From Cocos nucifera (Eukaryota; Streptophyta; Magnoliopsida; Arecales; Arecaceae): a stretch of DNA of 64,000 bases. Position 1 is the stretch's first letter; each line of letters begins with the position of its first letter. Where the stretch lies: the NCBI GenBank assembly GCA_006176705.1, contig QRFJ01001929.1:286546-350545 (forward strand). Reading direction: 5' to 3'. Positions 33,881-44,842 of the stretch are shown here, one piece after another. The notes below the pieces were generated by a model. It did not search any database, was not told where the DNA came from, and saw nothing but the letters and a program-made list of their open reading frames with translations. Both the position numbers and the translations under genes were made by a program.

Positions 33881-34345
33881 TTGATCAAAGCCCAAGTATT
33901 GATAGATTTTGTAGTTGAATGCATCATTTCAGATGAAGTTGAGCTTGAACAGAATGAAATCAGCATTCCATGGCTGCAGTCGAGCTCCTTTGAAGAAAGA
34001 GCCAATCTTTTTGAAGGTTTTTGGGCCCTACATGTAGATGGCTCACCTAATGCTTTCGGTGCAGACGCAGGACTGATCTTAGTGAACCCAGAGGGGATCG
34101 TCGTCGAATACGCGCTGTGCTTTGAATTTTTCACAACTAATAATGGGGCCGAATATGAAGCTTTGATAGCTGAATTAAAAGTAGCCAAAGAGTTAGAAGC
34201 AGATCGGCTCCAAGTCTACAATGATTTTCAACTGATGGTCGGACAGGTTAGCGGTAGTTATGAAGCTCGAAAGAAAATCATGATAAAATACCTTGAGAAA
34301 GTGAGAAACTTGACTCTGGCCTTCAATAGTTTTAGCATCCGATAA
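33881..34345 (+). pseudogene. Archaeal-type (second) RNase H domain of a Tat-like element
   Basis: About 154 open codons. HVDGSPNAFGADAG (about 34029-34070), NNGAEYEAL (about 34138) and YNDFQLM (about 34215) supply the D, E and D positions expected of the additional RNase H found between the classical RNase H and integrase in Tat-lineage gypsy elements. Having this domain assigns the relic to the Tat lineage rather than to Athila or chromoviruses. It is embedded in a pol with stops, so it is not functional. Confidence 0.75.
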
Positions 34346-34479
34346 ATTTCGAGGGCAGAAAATATCAGAACCGACCTTTTTTCTAAGTTGGCCACTTTAG
34401 CCCCAGTCGAACTACCCTTTTGAAGTTCTGAAATGTCCAAGTTCAGAGGAGTCACAATCCGTTATGCAAGTTGAGCATG

Positions 34480-35700
34480 AGTCAAGGTAGATCGACCCGC
34501 TAGTTGCTTACCTCAAGGATGGAGCTCTCTCTTATGATCCGAAAGAAGCTCAAAAACTCAGAAATCAAGCCTCCGAGTATGTTTTGTATGAAGGCAAGCT
34601 GTATAAAAGGTCATATTTTCTTCCGCTCTTGAGATGTCTCCGATCTTCAGAAGCCAACTTTGCTTTGTGGAAAGTGCATGAAGAAATCTATAAAAATCAT
34701 ATAGGAGCCAGATCCTTATCACACAGACTACTTCGATAGGATTATTATTAGCCAATCTTATACCATGATTCTATAGAATATGTCGAAAAATATGACTTGC
34801 TGGCAGAGAAATGCAAACATTCAAAGATAGTTGGCTTTCGAACTTACACCCCTGAGCGTCCCGTGGTCGTTTGCATAATGGAGAATGGATATACTTGGAT
34901 TTTTTTCAATGACATCCGGACAACAGAAATTTTTCTTGGTGGCAATAGACTATTTTACAAAGTGGGTTGAGGCGAAATCTCTGGCAAAAATAATTGAAGC
35001 AAAAATACAGAACTTTATCTGAAAGTCGATATTTTGTAGATAATGGATGACTGTTTGTCGAAGCAAAATTTATCGAATTTTATGAAGATTTAAACATCTC
35101 TCACCATTTTACATCAGTAGTCCATCTACAGGCAAACGGCAAAATTGAAGTAACCAACAGAACCCTGTTGCAAGGCATTAAAGCAAAACTTGAAAGAGCA
35201 AAGGGGACTTGGATGGGTGAACTCTATCATATGCTCTTGGCATACTGAACTATCCTAGATTGTCAATCGGAGAGATTCCATTTACCTTAGCTTTTGGAAT
35301 AGGGGCGGTCATCCCAATAGAACTTAAATTTCTGTCAGCACGAGTCATGGCATTCAATGAGCAGCAAAACTCACAAGACCTCAGGACTAACCTTGACTTG
35401 TTGGAAGAAAAATGGAAAAAAGTTTAAGTTCGAATAGCAGCCTACAAGCAAAAAATAGCTCGCTGCTACAACTTAAAAGTCAAAGGCAAAATATTCAAAA
35501 TGGGGGACTTAGGACTTCGGCGAGCAACTGTTTCACAATCTCAAAATCAAGAAAAGCTCGCTCCAAATTGAGAAGGCTCGTATGAAGTAGAGGAGGTCGT
35601 CCGGTTCGAAACTTATCGTTTGAAGAAGCTCGGAGGAGCAATACTCCCGTGGCCTTAAAATTCTGAAAATCTAAGAATGTACTACCAGTAACTTTCCTTC
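34480..35700 (+). pseudogene. Tat-like gypsy integrase, decayed
   Basis: Pieces in several frames: an N-terminal zinc-binding stretch (HEEIYKNHIGARSLSHRLL at about 34679), the catalytic core (KFFLVAIDYFTKWVEAKSL at about 34929), a later core segment (HHFTSVVHLQANGKIEVTN at about 35101) and a C-terminal end (YEVEEVVRFETY at about 35582). The D of the AIDYFTKW motif is present. Several stops and frameshifts break the frame. The 3' end aligns with 4046-4215. Confidence 0.75.
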
Positions 35701-35799
35701 AATAAAACTCTCCTATTCTAACATTATTATTTCTTGGTGCAAAAATTATGTGATGATAGGAAATAATAAATGACTCATGGAAGCAATCAAAAGTGGCCC
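35701..35799 (+). other. Pol 3' tail leading to repeats
   Basis: Tcaataaaactctcct near 35699 and the sequence after it are shared with 4187-4250. Confidence 0.5.
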
Positions 35800-35970
35800 T
35801 ATTAGGAATAGGAGGAGAACCTCATCCTAATAGGAGCGAGTCGAAGGTCTCGTTAATTTAAGACAAAATGAGGGAAGAGGTCCTGACAATGGCCCTAATG
35901 TGTCCCTACAGCCATGTTAGGAATAGGAGGAGGACTTCATCCTAACATGAGCAAAGTCAGAGGATGATGC
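35800..35970 (+). repeat. Two diverged monomers of the ~115-bp repeat
   Basis: Ttaggaataggagga occurs at about 35803 and 35917, each followed by a catcctaa-type motif and gagcgagtcg/gagcaaagtc. It is the same repeat as at 4250-4720, in the same position relative to pol. Confidence 0.7.
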
Positions 35971-37639
35971 GGCTGAAGCAATTCATCCAACGTCGAATGC
36001 TCGCTGAGCATCTCCACCGCCACACTGCCCTAGTGTTCCCAACTTACAGCTGAAACTTCCAAGTCATTCCCGAAAGCACTATGAAATTCAAAAGGATTAC
36101 CCCAGCGCTGAGTAGGTCGGTTAGCCCGCTGCCCATCCAAGATGTCGCAATCTTATGATTACTTTACCAGCTTGGTTTGTGATTTTTGGTGTAACTCGAA
36201 TGATTCAATTTGTATTGAAAATGAAAACGTGAATATTTAGATTTTTTTTAACGAGACCATGCCTATGGTGATATAGTCATTTTCAGAATCCTTCTTCGAC
36301 GAATGGAAAGAGTTAACGTAAGCCGACTAGGCAGAGCCAAAGCTAATCATACTCTAATAATGAAGCTTCGTGGGTGTTTTGCGCTGTGGGGGTTTTCAAG
36401 TGATGTTTTCCTGGTTAATATACTCCTAATCTAAGGTTTTAATGAGTAATGGAGGGGTTCATGTGTGTCACCTAAACGAGAAAGTTGAAGAAAGAGGACT
36501 ACTTACGAGTTTGTTTGAAAGAATGCTCAAAAGAGTGGACAAAAGGTCACTGCCCTGTGACGAGTTTAGCAAACAATGAAGAATGCTGCAAGTTCAGCAT
36601 GCTGGAAAGGTGAGTATTCAGAAGCAAATCACGTAGAGCTCAGAGAATGCCAGTGATGAGACTCTGGTGATTCTTTACTGGGCGGTAATGAATCGATACT
36701 TCTAAGAGTCCAGTTTCTCATAGTGGTGAGAGAGAAGATGCAAGTTTCTGAGGGGAGCGCTCGCATGGTCCTCCGACACATGGCATATATCGAGTAGGGA
36801 CTAGTCAGAGACAAGGTTCTCCCGCTCTTCAAAAGTAGTGCATGACTAAGCTCACACTACGAGACTATCGCTGGGTTAGAGTGATAGGAGTCCAGCTTAG
36901 AACAAAACTGTCCGATGCACAACAATGAAGTAATGGTCGATTGCTCCAGCGGTAGCTGAGATGGCTTTCTGGATGGTACAGTAGGAGGCCAAGAGATGTT
37001 CCTCCTTGAGGAGGACCATGGGATACTTCGAAGTCGTCGAACTGAAAAAGACTGAGGTGGCAGCGGTCAGGCTGAAGATTGACTATGTGAGCATCAAGCT
37101 ACTACAGGAGCGGAGTCGAGTCACCAGTCCTTGATTGAGAGGAGCTGCTGACGATAGTCAGAGGAGAACTACCGGCAAGCAACAAGAATGTTTTCATGAT
37201 AATATGAGGCGGTGAGTGATAGCTTGAGGTAGGAGTGCGTGTTCGAATTAAAATCTTATACGTGAGGCCACAATCTGGGAGTGCTAGCTTGATAGGCTTA
37301 CTTGGTGTCTCTAGGTTTTGTTCCTTTTGATCGAGTTCTTGGAGTCCGAATGTTTCCTTTAGAATTGATTTGTGTAATGATTTCTTTTTCTTTTTGTCAT
37401 TTTCGATGAACTCATGCGTTTGGCTCGTGTTTGTTGCACATGTTTAGTTTGCGTGTATTTATAGGTTCATTTTTGATTCTCTTTGCTTTCTTCTGGTTTA
37501 CTCTCATTTTTTTGAATGTCTTTAATGAGAGGTTATGATGGATGTGGAACTGGGGTCTCTTCTGCGAACCAAGATAGGATTTCACTTTTTTCATATTAAC
37601 ATAGAGTCAAAATCATATACGATAAGGACACGTGTAAGG
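35971..37639. other. Unclassified DNA between repeat tails
   Basis: No gene is recognised. The segment lies between a plus-strand and a minus-strand copy of the same repeat tail, so it may contain decayed gypsy 3' sequence or an LTR too diverged to see by eye. Confidence 0.4.
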
Positions 37640-38165
37640 ATTGTCGACAGGATTTTTCTTCCTCTCATTTTTGGTTAATGTGGTCCTGGCTTATGCTCAC
37701 GTTAGGACAAGAATTTTTTTTCTATTCCAACGTGGCTTGTGGGGGCTATGAAGGACATTTGCTAGACGCTCTTTCCTTCATCTCATCTTAGATTGACAAG
37801 ACCTTCAATTTTGCTCATGTTAGGATGAGGTCCTCCGCTATTTCTAATATGACTGTAGGAGGCATTAGGACCATTGTCAGGCCTCTCCCTCATCTCATTC
37901 TTAAATTAACGAGGTCTTTCGATTTTGCTCATGTTAGTATGAGATCCTCTCTTCCTATTTCTACAATATCTGTGGGGCATATTATGGCCGTTGTCATGAC
38001 CTCTTTCCTCATCTTCGTCTTAAAGTTAATGAGACATTCGACTTTGCTCATATTAGGATGAGGTCCTCCTCCTATTTTCCTAACATGGCTGTAGGAACAT
38101 AATTAGGGCCATTGTCGGGACTGTTTCTTTCCTTACCTTATTCTTAAATTAATGAGGCCTTGCGG
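37640..38165 (-). repeat. Inverted array of the ~115-bp gypsy repeat
   Basis: Four to five monomers on the minus strand. The anchor tgctcatgttaggatga (or variant) starts at 37694, 37812, 37926 and 38045 (steps 118, 114, 119). The reverse complement matches the monomers at 35800-35970 and 4250-4720. It runs into the assembly gap at 38166. Confidence 0.8.
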
Positions 38166-38190
38166 NNNNNNNNNNNNNNNNNNNNNNNNN
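38166..38190. other. Assembly gap (25 N)
   Basis: A run of 25 n between the repeat array and the copia pol. The true size is unknown, and adjacency across it should not be trusted. Confidence 0.98.
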
Positions 38191-40145
38191 GGCTTATGTC
38201 AAATGATTAATTATAGATAAACTTGGACCTAGGTCTGACAAATGCATATTTATATATAGAATATACAAAAGAGACCAAAGGATACTATTTCTATCATGCT
38301 GATGAACGAAAGATGTTCGTCAGTCTTAAGGCAATCTTTTTAGAAAAGAATTTCTTGGTAAAGAAACTATTACCTCTAAGGTTGAACTTGATGAAGTTTA
38401 ATAGATAGAAAAATCGACACTTGTAGCTGAACCTCGGTCAGATTTAATTAGATCAAATCTAGAGCCTAATGTACCTGCATCATTAAGGCGATTCGATAGA
38501 GTACCGCATCATCCAGATAGATACTATGATTTCTTGGTCCAAGATGGTGATCCCATCAAACTCGATGAGAACGATGAGGATCCGATCACCTATATGGATG
38601 CTATGCAAAGACATGATTTTGAAAAATGGCTTAAGGTCATGAAATTTGAAATAAAATCTATGAAGGTCAACGATGTGTGGACATTGTTTAATCCATCTGA
38701 AGGGGTTAAATCCATTGGATGCAAATAAATTTTCAAAAGAAAAAGAGGTGCAGATAGAAAGGTGGAGATCTATAAAACTCGTTTGATTGCCAAAAGGTAT
38801 CCTCAACATTATAGTATTGATTATGACGAGATATTTTCTCCTGTGACAATGCTCAAATCCATTCAAATTATGCTTGCGATTGTTGTCCATCTGGACTATG
38901 AGATCTGGCAGATGGATATGAAGATAGCTTTTCTGAATGAAGAGTTGATTGAAGAGGTGTATATGATATAACCTTCACATCGACAGATAAGTCCAAGGTG
39001 TGTAGGTTTCAGAGATCCATTTATGGATTGAAGCAGGCATCTCGGAGTTGAAATATGTATTTTGATAAAATGATCAAAATGTATAGCTTCGTTAAGAATG
39101 GATAAGAATCCTGCATTTATAAATGAATAAATGGTCCAGTAGTAGTATTCTTTATCTTGTACATGGATGACATTCTCTTAATCAAAAATGACATCCCCGT
39201 ACTATAGAGAATAAAAGTCTAGTTGTCATGATAGTTCTCCATGAAGAACTTAGGTGAAGCACCCTACATCCTAGGGATGAAGATCTATAGGGATAGATCT
39301 AAAAGGATGCTTGGGTTATCCCAGTCCACGTACATAAATATTGTGTTGAAGAGGTTCAGCATGGAAAATTTCAAAAAGAGATATCTTCTGATAGGCCATA
39401 AAATTTCTCTCTCTAAGAAGGATTGTCTGACAACTCCTGAGGAGAGAAAGCGTATAAGTAGGTCCCATATGCTTCGATAGTGGGATCTATTATGTATGCC
39501 ATGACATGTACGAGAAGAGACGTGGCATACTCACTAGAAGTAGTGAGTAGATACCAGTCTGACTCTGGAGAAAACCATTGAAAAGTGGTTAAAACCATCC
39601 TTAAGTATTTAAGAAATACTAAGAATCAATGATTGGTTTATGAAAAGTCAGATTTAAAACTTGTGGAGTTTACAGACTTCAGCTTTCAATCTGACCATGA
39701 TGACAGCAGAAGCATGTTAGGATATATCTTTACTTTAAATGGTGGAGCTATTTACTGGAAGAGTTCTAAGCAGCATACTGTGGTAAATTCTGTTTGCGAA
39801 GCAGAGTACATCACGGTATCATATGCCACGAAGAAAGCTATGTGGCTGAGGAAGTTTATCACCAAGCTCAGAGTAGCACCCTCTCTTGATGGTCCGATCC
39901 TGCTCTACTACGATAGCACTGGTGCCATTGCTCAAATGAAAGAATCAAAGGCACACCAGCGAACAAAGTACATTCTACGTCGCTTCCACCTGGTCTGGGA
40001 GATCGTGGATAGAGGTGACGTCGATATTTAGAAGATCAACGAAAAGAAGAACCTGACCGACCCCTACACTAAAGTTCTGGTAATAAAGAAGTTCGACAAT
40101 CATAAATCGAAGATGGGTATTAGATACTGTGCCGAGTGGCTTTAG
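38191..40145 (+). pseudogene. Copia (Angela-like) pol, RT and RNase H part
   Basis: Broken reading frame of the 3' half of a copia polyprotein. An integrase C-terminal and linker region comes first (38480-38560). The RT starts at about 38590 (DFEKWLKVMKFEIKSM, DVWTLF, GVKSIGCK) and continues with KTRLIAKRYPQ and DYEIWQMDMKIAFLNEE. The catalytic YMDD is at about 39160. RNase H follows at 39633-40031, with SMLGYIFTLNGGAIYWKSSK and VCEAEYITVS. The end WL-stop is at 40138-40145. Stops and shifts occur near 38728, 38970-39060 and 39480. The 5' half is lost in or beyond the gap. Confidence 0.85.
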
Positions 40146-40158
40146 GATAAGTGGGAGT
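40146..40158 (+). promoter_or_regulatory. Polypurine tract of the copia element
   Basis: Gataagtgggagt lies between the pol stop and the LTR start at 40159, the usual place for the plus-strand primer. Confidence 0.65.
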
Positions 40159-41580
40159 TGTTGAAAAATATGTCCCAAGCCGATCATCAGCCTGTTAACG
40201 ATTGAGCTATATTGTATCTATAATTAATTTATTAATAAATAAAATATATTTTTGATATTTTTCATCATAAATGTATTCATCTTCTAATGAAATCTATTAT
40301 TGTGATGAAGAGGATTTATCGATTAGTCCTTAAATCTATTCACGACCAAATGATAGACTGTTAATTAGGATGACAGCATCTATCGAGCATAGGTCGTTGT
40401 ATGCCATATAGGTTGGTTGTCCTCTTAACCAAAGAGTGTGGAGATACTGGTATGGCATACAGATGGGATGTATGGGTACATCATCATTGAACGTGACCAA
40501 CTTTAGAGCATTCTGCTGTCGAGAATGTCTCTGATAGGATATAGGTATAAGTATCCCTTAGCCCTGAGATCACGTCAGTGGCTTGCAAGCAACTCACTAT
40601 GCTTTGGTACCAGACTAACTGAATTTTTAATTCAGTAATGAAAGGCTTCTGGGCATAGTCAAGTACTTGCAAAGTCAGAGTGTGATCAAGATGGAATTGA
40701 CCACTCCAAGAGTTGGAGAATAATGTATCACTATATTTCAATATAGCAAAATCTTGGTCAAGATAATCCATCAGATTGATTTGATATTTTGAAATATAAT
40801 GTAGACAACCATATTAAAGTTGATAGTTGAACTCTGAGGTGTCCTACGAGCATTTTGGTCAAGGGTATGAATTATATGGAAACTATATCCGTATGGATTC
40901 TAGGGATGATGTTCTACACATTCGACCTATTCGACCGTCGGGTACCATTGCTAGATGGTTACTTTGATTAGTAAAGAAATATATTCCTATGCTATTGACT
41001 TAGGTTTGAACTTATGAGGTCATACACATTAGAGCTCACGATTCGATCGGATGGTTCATCAATGATTAAGAATCATTCTAGGGTTAAACAATCAATACAA
41101 TTGATGTTTAAACTAGTACAAGCATTATAGGAGGATCGATTAGCAATTCGATTGTTAATTAGCTTAATTTGATTAAGCCAAAGGACTGAGATCAAGTCTA
41201 ATTAAATATGATTTAATTAGATTTAGTTTGGGCTTGATTGGATCAAGTTCAATTGGCTTATTGGATAAGCTAAGTGCAGGAAAGAATTAGTCCTAGTTCA
41301 ACTAGGACTCCGGTCAATCTAATTTTTTAATTTGATTAAAAAATTAAATTAAAATTAAATCTAATTTAATTAAATTTTTAATTAGATTAGAATCTTATTT
41401 TATTTAGTTGATTTGATTTTGATTTAATTTGGATTGAGAAATCATGTTTGACCAAGTCATAGATGGAATCCTAGTGAGACTAGGATTCCACCTTGCACCA
41501 TCTTAGCCCTCCACGCCCCCCATGCCTATTTTTGAGGAATTTTTCATGAAAATACTCTTTCTCCTAATCTTCACGCACAC

Positions 41581-41628
<48 letters not shown>

Positions 41629-42662
41629 ATGATAATTTGATAGTTGACCAAGTCAAAAAGAGAAGTAAGTTTTGTTCTAGGATTCTATGAGATAGAATCC
41701 TTATAAACTAAAACACCTCCTTCTAATTGTGCTGCCCACACCTTCTTTATTTTTTTTGAATTTCATGGTAAAAGAAGAAGTTTTTGTGCACCCCTATTGC
41801 TGGTCCATGGTAGGAAATAAGGTGGGGGCACCCAAGAGTTGGGTGCCCCAACAACTTGCAATATTATGTCCTTTTCTTGTCTGAGTTTTTGACCAAACTT
41901 GGATTCTGCATATCTTTTTATTTAGGATGAATTTTTGGCTAAAATTTTCATGGAATATAGACCTTTGCGAGAGCTTTGAGGTGTGCATAAATTAGAGGGA
42001 GAGAGTCTTTGGACGTTGGGGTTCCATAGACACCAAACTAGGTATCTAGGTGAGAGCAAAGAGAAGAAGAAGGTCTTCTTCCAGTGTTGTTGTGTTCATC
42101 ATCTTTCTTCCTTCTTCTTTGGGTTTTCTGAGAGAGTCTCAGATCTGAAATCTCTTCTCCATCTTCTCCTCTTTGGAAGAATCTAAATTTAGAAGAAGAA
42201 GGCATCTGATCGATCATCGAAGAAAGATCAATATAGTACTAGCATACTGTGCTGATTTTCTGCATCAAGATTTTTGATCGTGCTTGTGGGCTCGTATGGA
42301 CAACTCCGAGAAGTCAAATGTGTGTACGGTTCGTAACTTCATCCTCAAGTCCAGATCAGCAAGTTAGAACAAGGATCAGTAAGTTAGAATATTTAACTTG
42401 TATAGGTAATAGATCTGATCTATTGGTTTCATAGCTGCATTAGATGTAGTATTATAACATGTTGATGAGATCAACAAGTTAATCTTTTCTTTATATTTTT
42501 TAATTTTTAATTTAATATCATGCCTTGATTATATAATAAATCTTAGATCTAAAATATTTTTATATTTATTTAAATAAATATTTGATTTATTTAAGTCTTC
42601 CACTGTCTGATCTTGAAAAAGTTTCAAGATCTATCCATGAAATCCTAGATTTGGTTCCTTCA
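40159..42662 (+). repeat. 3' LTR of the copia element
   Basis: About 2504 bp, TGTTGAAAAATATGTCCC to ttggttccttca. The start is set by the pol stop and polypurine tract and by the matching terminus at 51-132. The end is inferred from the ttccttca terminus. It contains a long CT tract and AT-rich segments. Long LTRs of this size fit Angela-like copia. The 5' LTR is not in the window. Confidence 0.75.
41583..41626. repeat. (CT)n microsatellite
   Basis: About 22 uninterrupted CT units inside the copia LTR. Confidence 0.9.
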
Positions 42663-42671
42663 GATGGAGAT

Positions 42672-43284
42672 TGTAAACTCATGTATGGTGCTCCCAAGTC
42701 TTTTGGATGCTAGGAGAGGAGCTAGGGCATTAGCTCCATGAGTCTAGGGCTAGTTTGAGTCTTAGGGTGAAGGTTTTCTACCTTTACATACTTGAGGTCC
42801 ATATTTAGAGGGCCTTGAGGGGATAAGTCACTATTGAGCTTGGTTTAGGTCCAAGGAGCTGAGATCATGCAAGTCATGGATGTACATAGGTTTGGATGAG
42901 TACTTTCATATGTGGATTTAGCCAAGAGAGTTTTTGAGCTAAGGTTTATTGAGTTTCCTAATTGGATTAGGAAACATGAGAGCTTTTTTTATTGGATTAG
43001 GAAACATGGAAGCCTTGTATAAATAACCTTTCATGTATTGATCAAAGGGGAATATAATTAGTAGCTTTTCTCCCTAAAACCCTTCTCTCTCTATCTCTCT
43101 CTCATGCCACACCCAAGCACAAGGGTGCCCCCCAAAGGCTAGGGAAGAAACCCTAATGCCTCATCTCTTCTTGCCACCACCTCTCTTGGTTGGCCGTCCA
43201 AGCTCTTCCATGCCCTCTCTTGCAACCAGGTGGCTCTTGGTTGCTGATCTCCAGGTCTCCATGCTTAGAAGAAGAGCCCTAATA
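42672..43284 (+). repeat. LTR of a second copia element (borders approximate)
   Basis: Defined by the primer site directly downstream at 43285 and a possible TG start at 42672. It is followed by primer site and gag in the correct order, so it is a 5' LTR. No second copy is present in the window, so the left border is uncertain. Confidence 0.45.
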
Positions 43285-43299
43285 ATTGATATCAGAGCT
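43285..43299 (+). promoter_or_regulatory. Primer-binding site, initiator-Met tRNA type
   Basis: Attgatatcagagct is one change from the standard copia attggtatcagagct and is followed by gag. Confidence 0.7.
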
Positions 43300-43421
43300 A
43301 CGATAAGTGTGGAAGGAAAGAAGAAGTTATTTATCAAGAAAGAAAAATTCTGCACACCCTCTTTCAAGGTATTTTCTTGAGTCTATTTTATAGATTGTTG
43401 TGATTATGTTAGGCACTAACC

Positions 43422-44210
43422 ATGAGCAGCAATATAAAGGTTGATTTTGAAAAGTTTGATGGGAAGAGAAGCTTCTCTATATGGAAGGTTAGGATAGAGA
43501 ATTTTTTATTCCAACATGAATTGGATCTGGTCTTGATAGAAAGGCTAGAAGGCATGATAGATAGATAGTGGATGTCTTTGGAGAAGAGAGCATGTTCAGC
43601 CATTAGAGGATATTTGGTGGACTCAGCATTATATTCAGTGTTAGAAAAGAGGACAACCAAGGAGTTATTGTCAAAGTTGCACACTATTTATAAGGAGAAA
43701 AACATGTGCAACAAGATGTTAACAAAGTGGTTATATAGCTTTCGGATGCAGAAAGGTAGAGACATCCTTGTTCACATCAAGAAGTTCGACCAACTAAGCA
43801 TGGATTTGCTGAACCTTAGGATAGAAATGAAAGAGAAAGATAAGAGTTTACTCTTACTATGTTTGCTGCCTGGTACATATAATCCATTGGTGATGACTCT
43901 ACTATATGAAAAGGATATGCTGTACTATAAAGATATAGTTTCAGTACTCAAGTCTAATGAACAGAGAAAAAGGTCGACCAAGGATGGTGTTCTCCAAGAG
44001 GATCTAACTGTCGGGGATATACCTAGAAGAGGAAAGGATAAGAGCAAGCAAAGGGGATGGTCTAAGTCCTAAAAGGATAAGAAGGAAGCCAGATATTTTA
44101 AGTACAATGAAACATGATACTTTAAGTGGGACTATCCGAGGGAGTTTCACATTAACAATTATATCGATAACTCTAACAAGCTTCTCTTCGCATCAAACTC
44201 TAAAATAAAA
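43422..44210 (+). pseudogene. Copia gag, truncated
   Basis: ATG at 43422 opens MSSNIKVDFEKFDGKRSFSI, typical of copia gag (KFDG, then IW/VRIENFLFQ). A TAG near 43568 breaks the frame. An open stretch of 166 codons follows from 43572 (helical gag core: ACSAIRGYLVDSALYSVLEK, then a SLLLLCLLPGTYNPLV stretch), ending in a basic tail with a stop at 44070. The zinc knuckle at 44095-44150 is recognisable only by its His/Trp/Asp spacing; its Cys residues are replaced. The gene is cut at 44218 by a gypsy LTR. Confidence 0.75.
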
Positions 44211-44218
44211 AAATTCGG

Positions 44219-44595
44219 TGTTGGTGCAGAATCTGGTTGAAGTCAGATCGAGCTGGAGTGGAGGAGGACGAGGTCACCGTCGGTGATCTGCAAAATAAAG
44301 TTTCATCCGGAGTCGGTGATGGTGGCTTTGTTAGGATCCTCCGACGATCAAGTCAGCTCTTCTAACCAATAGAAATGGAGTGCTCAAGAATGAGAATGGA
44401 GCTTTGAGCTTTAGAAGGGGAGGAGAGCTTAGAGAGAACATATCTAGAGGATCCCTTTTATAGATGGAGCTTGAATGATGGTGACGACCATATCATCTGG
44501 TAGCGGACCGCTCAAGGCTGTGTGGGGTTCGATACGAAGAGAGATATTATCAGACTGATAGTGGCAGCCATGTCGTCCGATCGTGGGCTGCATGG
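44219..44595 (-). mobile_element. Gypsy LTR fragment, minus strand
   Basis: Starts TGTTGGTGCAGAATCTGG. Its reverse complement ends in the same TTCTGCACCAACA terminus as the LTRs ending at 2432 and 7734. It aligns closely to 7935-8340 of the solo LTR (gctggagtggaggaggacga, then ctccgacgatcaagtcagct). It stops at 44595 where a copia LTR begins; the remainder was not found at the other side of that copia. Confidence 0.75.
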
Positions 44596-44842
44596 TGAAG
44601 AAAAATTTTGATTTTCTAGACCAAGTTCGTTCAGATCTGATCGGATCAAGAGATATATTTGAAAATTTTTTTCTTTAATCCAAATCAGATCTGAGATATT
44701 ATAGATCTAATTTCATTACTCTAATAATTAAAATAAAATATAAATAAATTAAATCAGATTTAATTTATCTTGATATAGGGTAATCCTATTACCCATTGAT
44801 GATCCTGTAAGCAGTGGAAGGTTCTGGATCTAGCCACGCAAG
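44596..44842 (-). repeat. Copia 3' LTR, part 1 of 2
   Basis: The 247 bp starting tgaagaaaaattttgatt match the first 247 bp of the LTRs at 44843 and 60820. The piece ends in gcaag, the target duplication of the solo LTR inserted next to it. Part 2 resumes at 47127. Confidence 0.75.
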
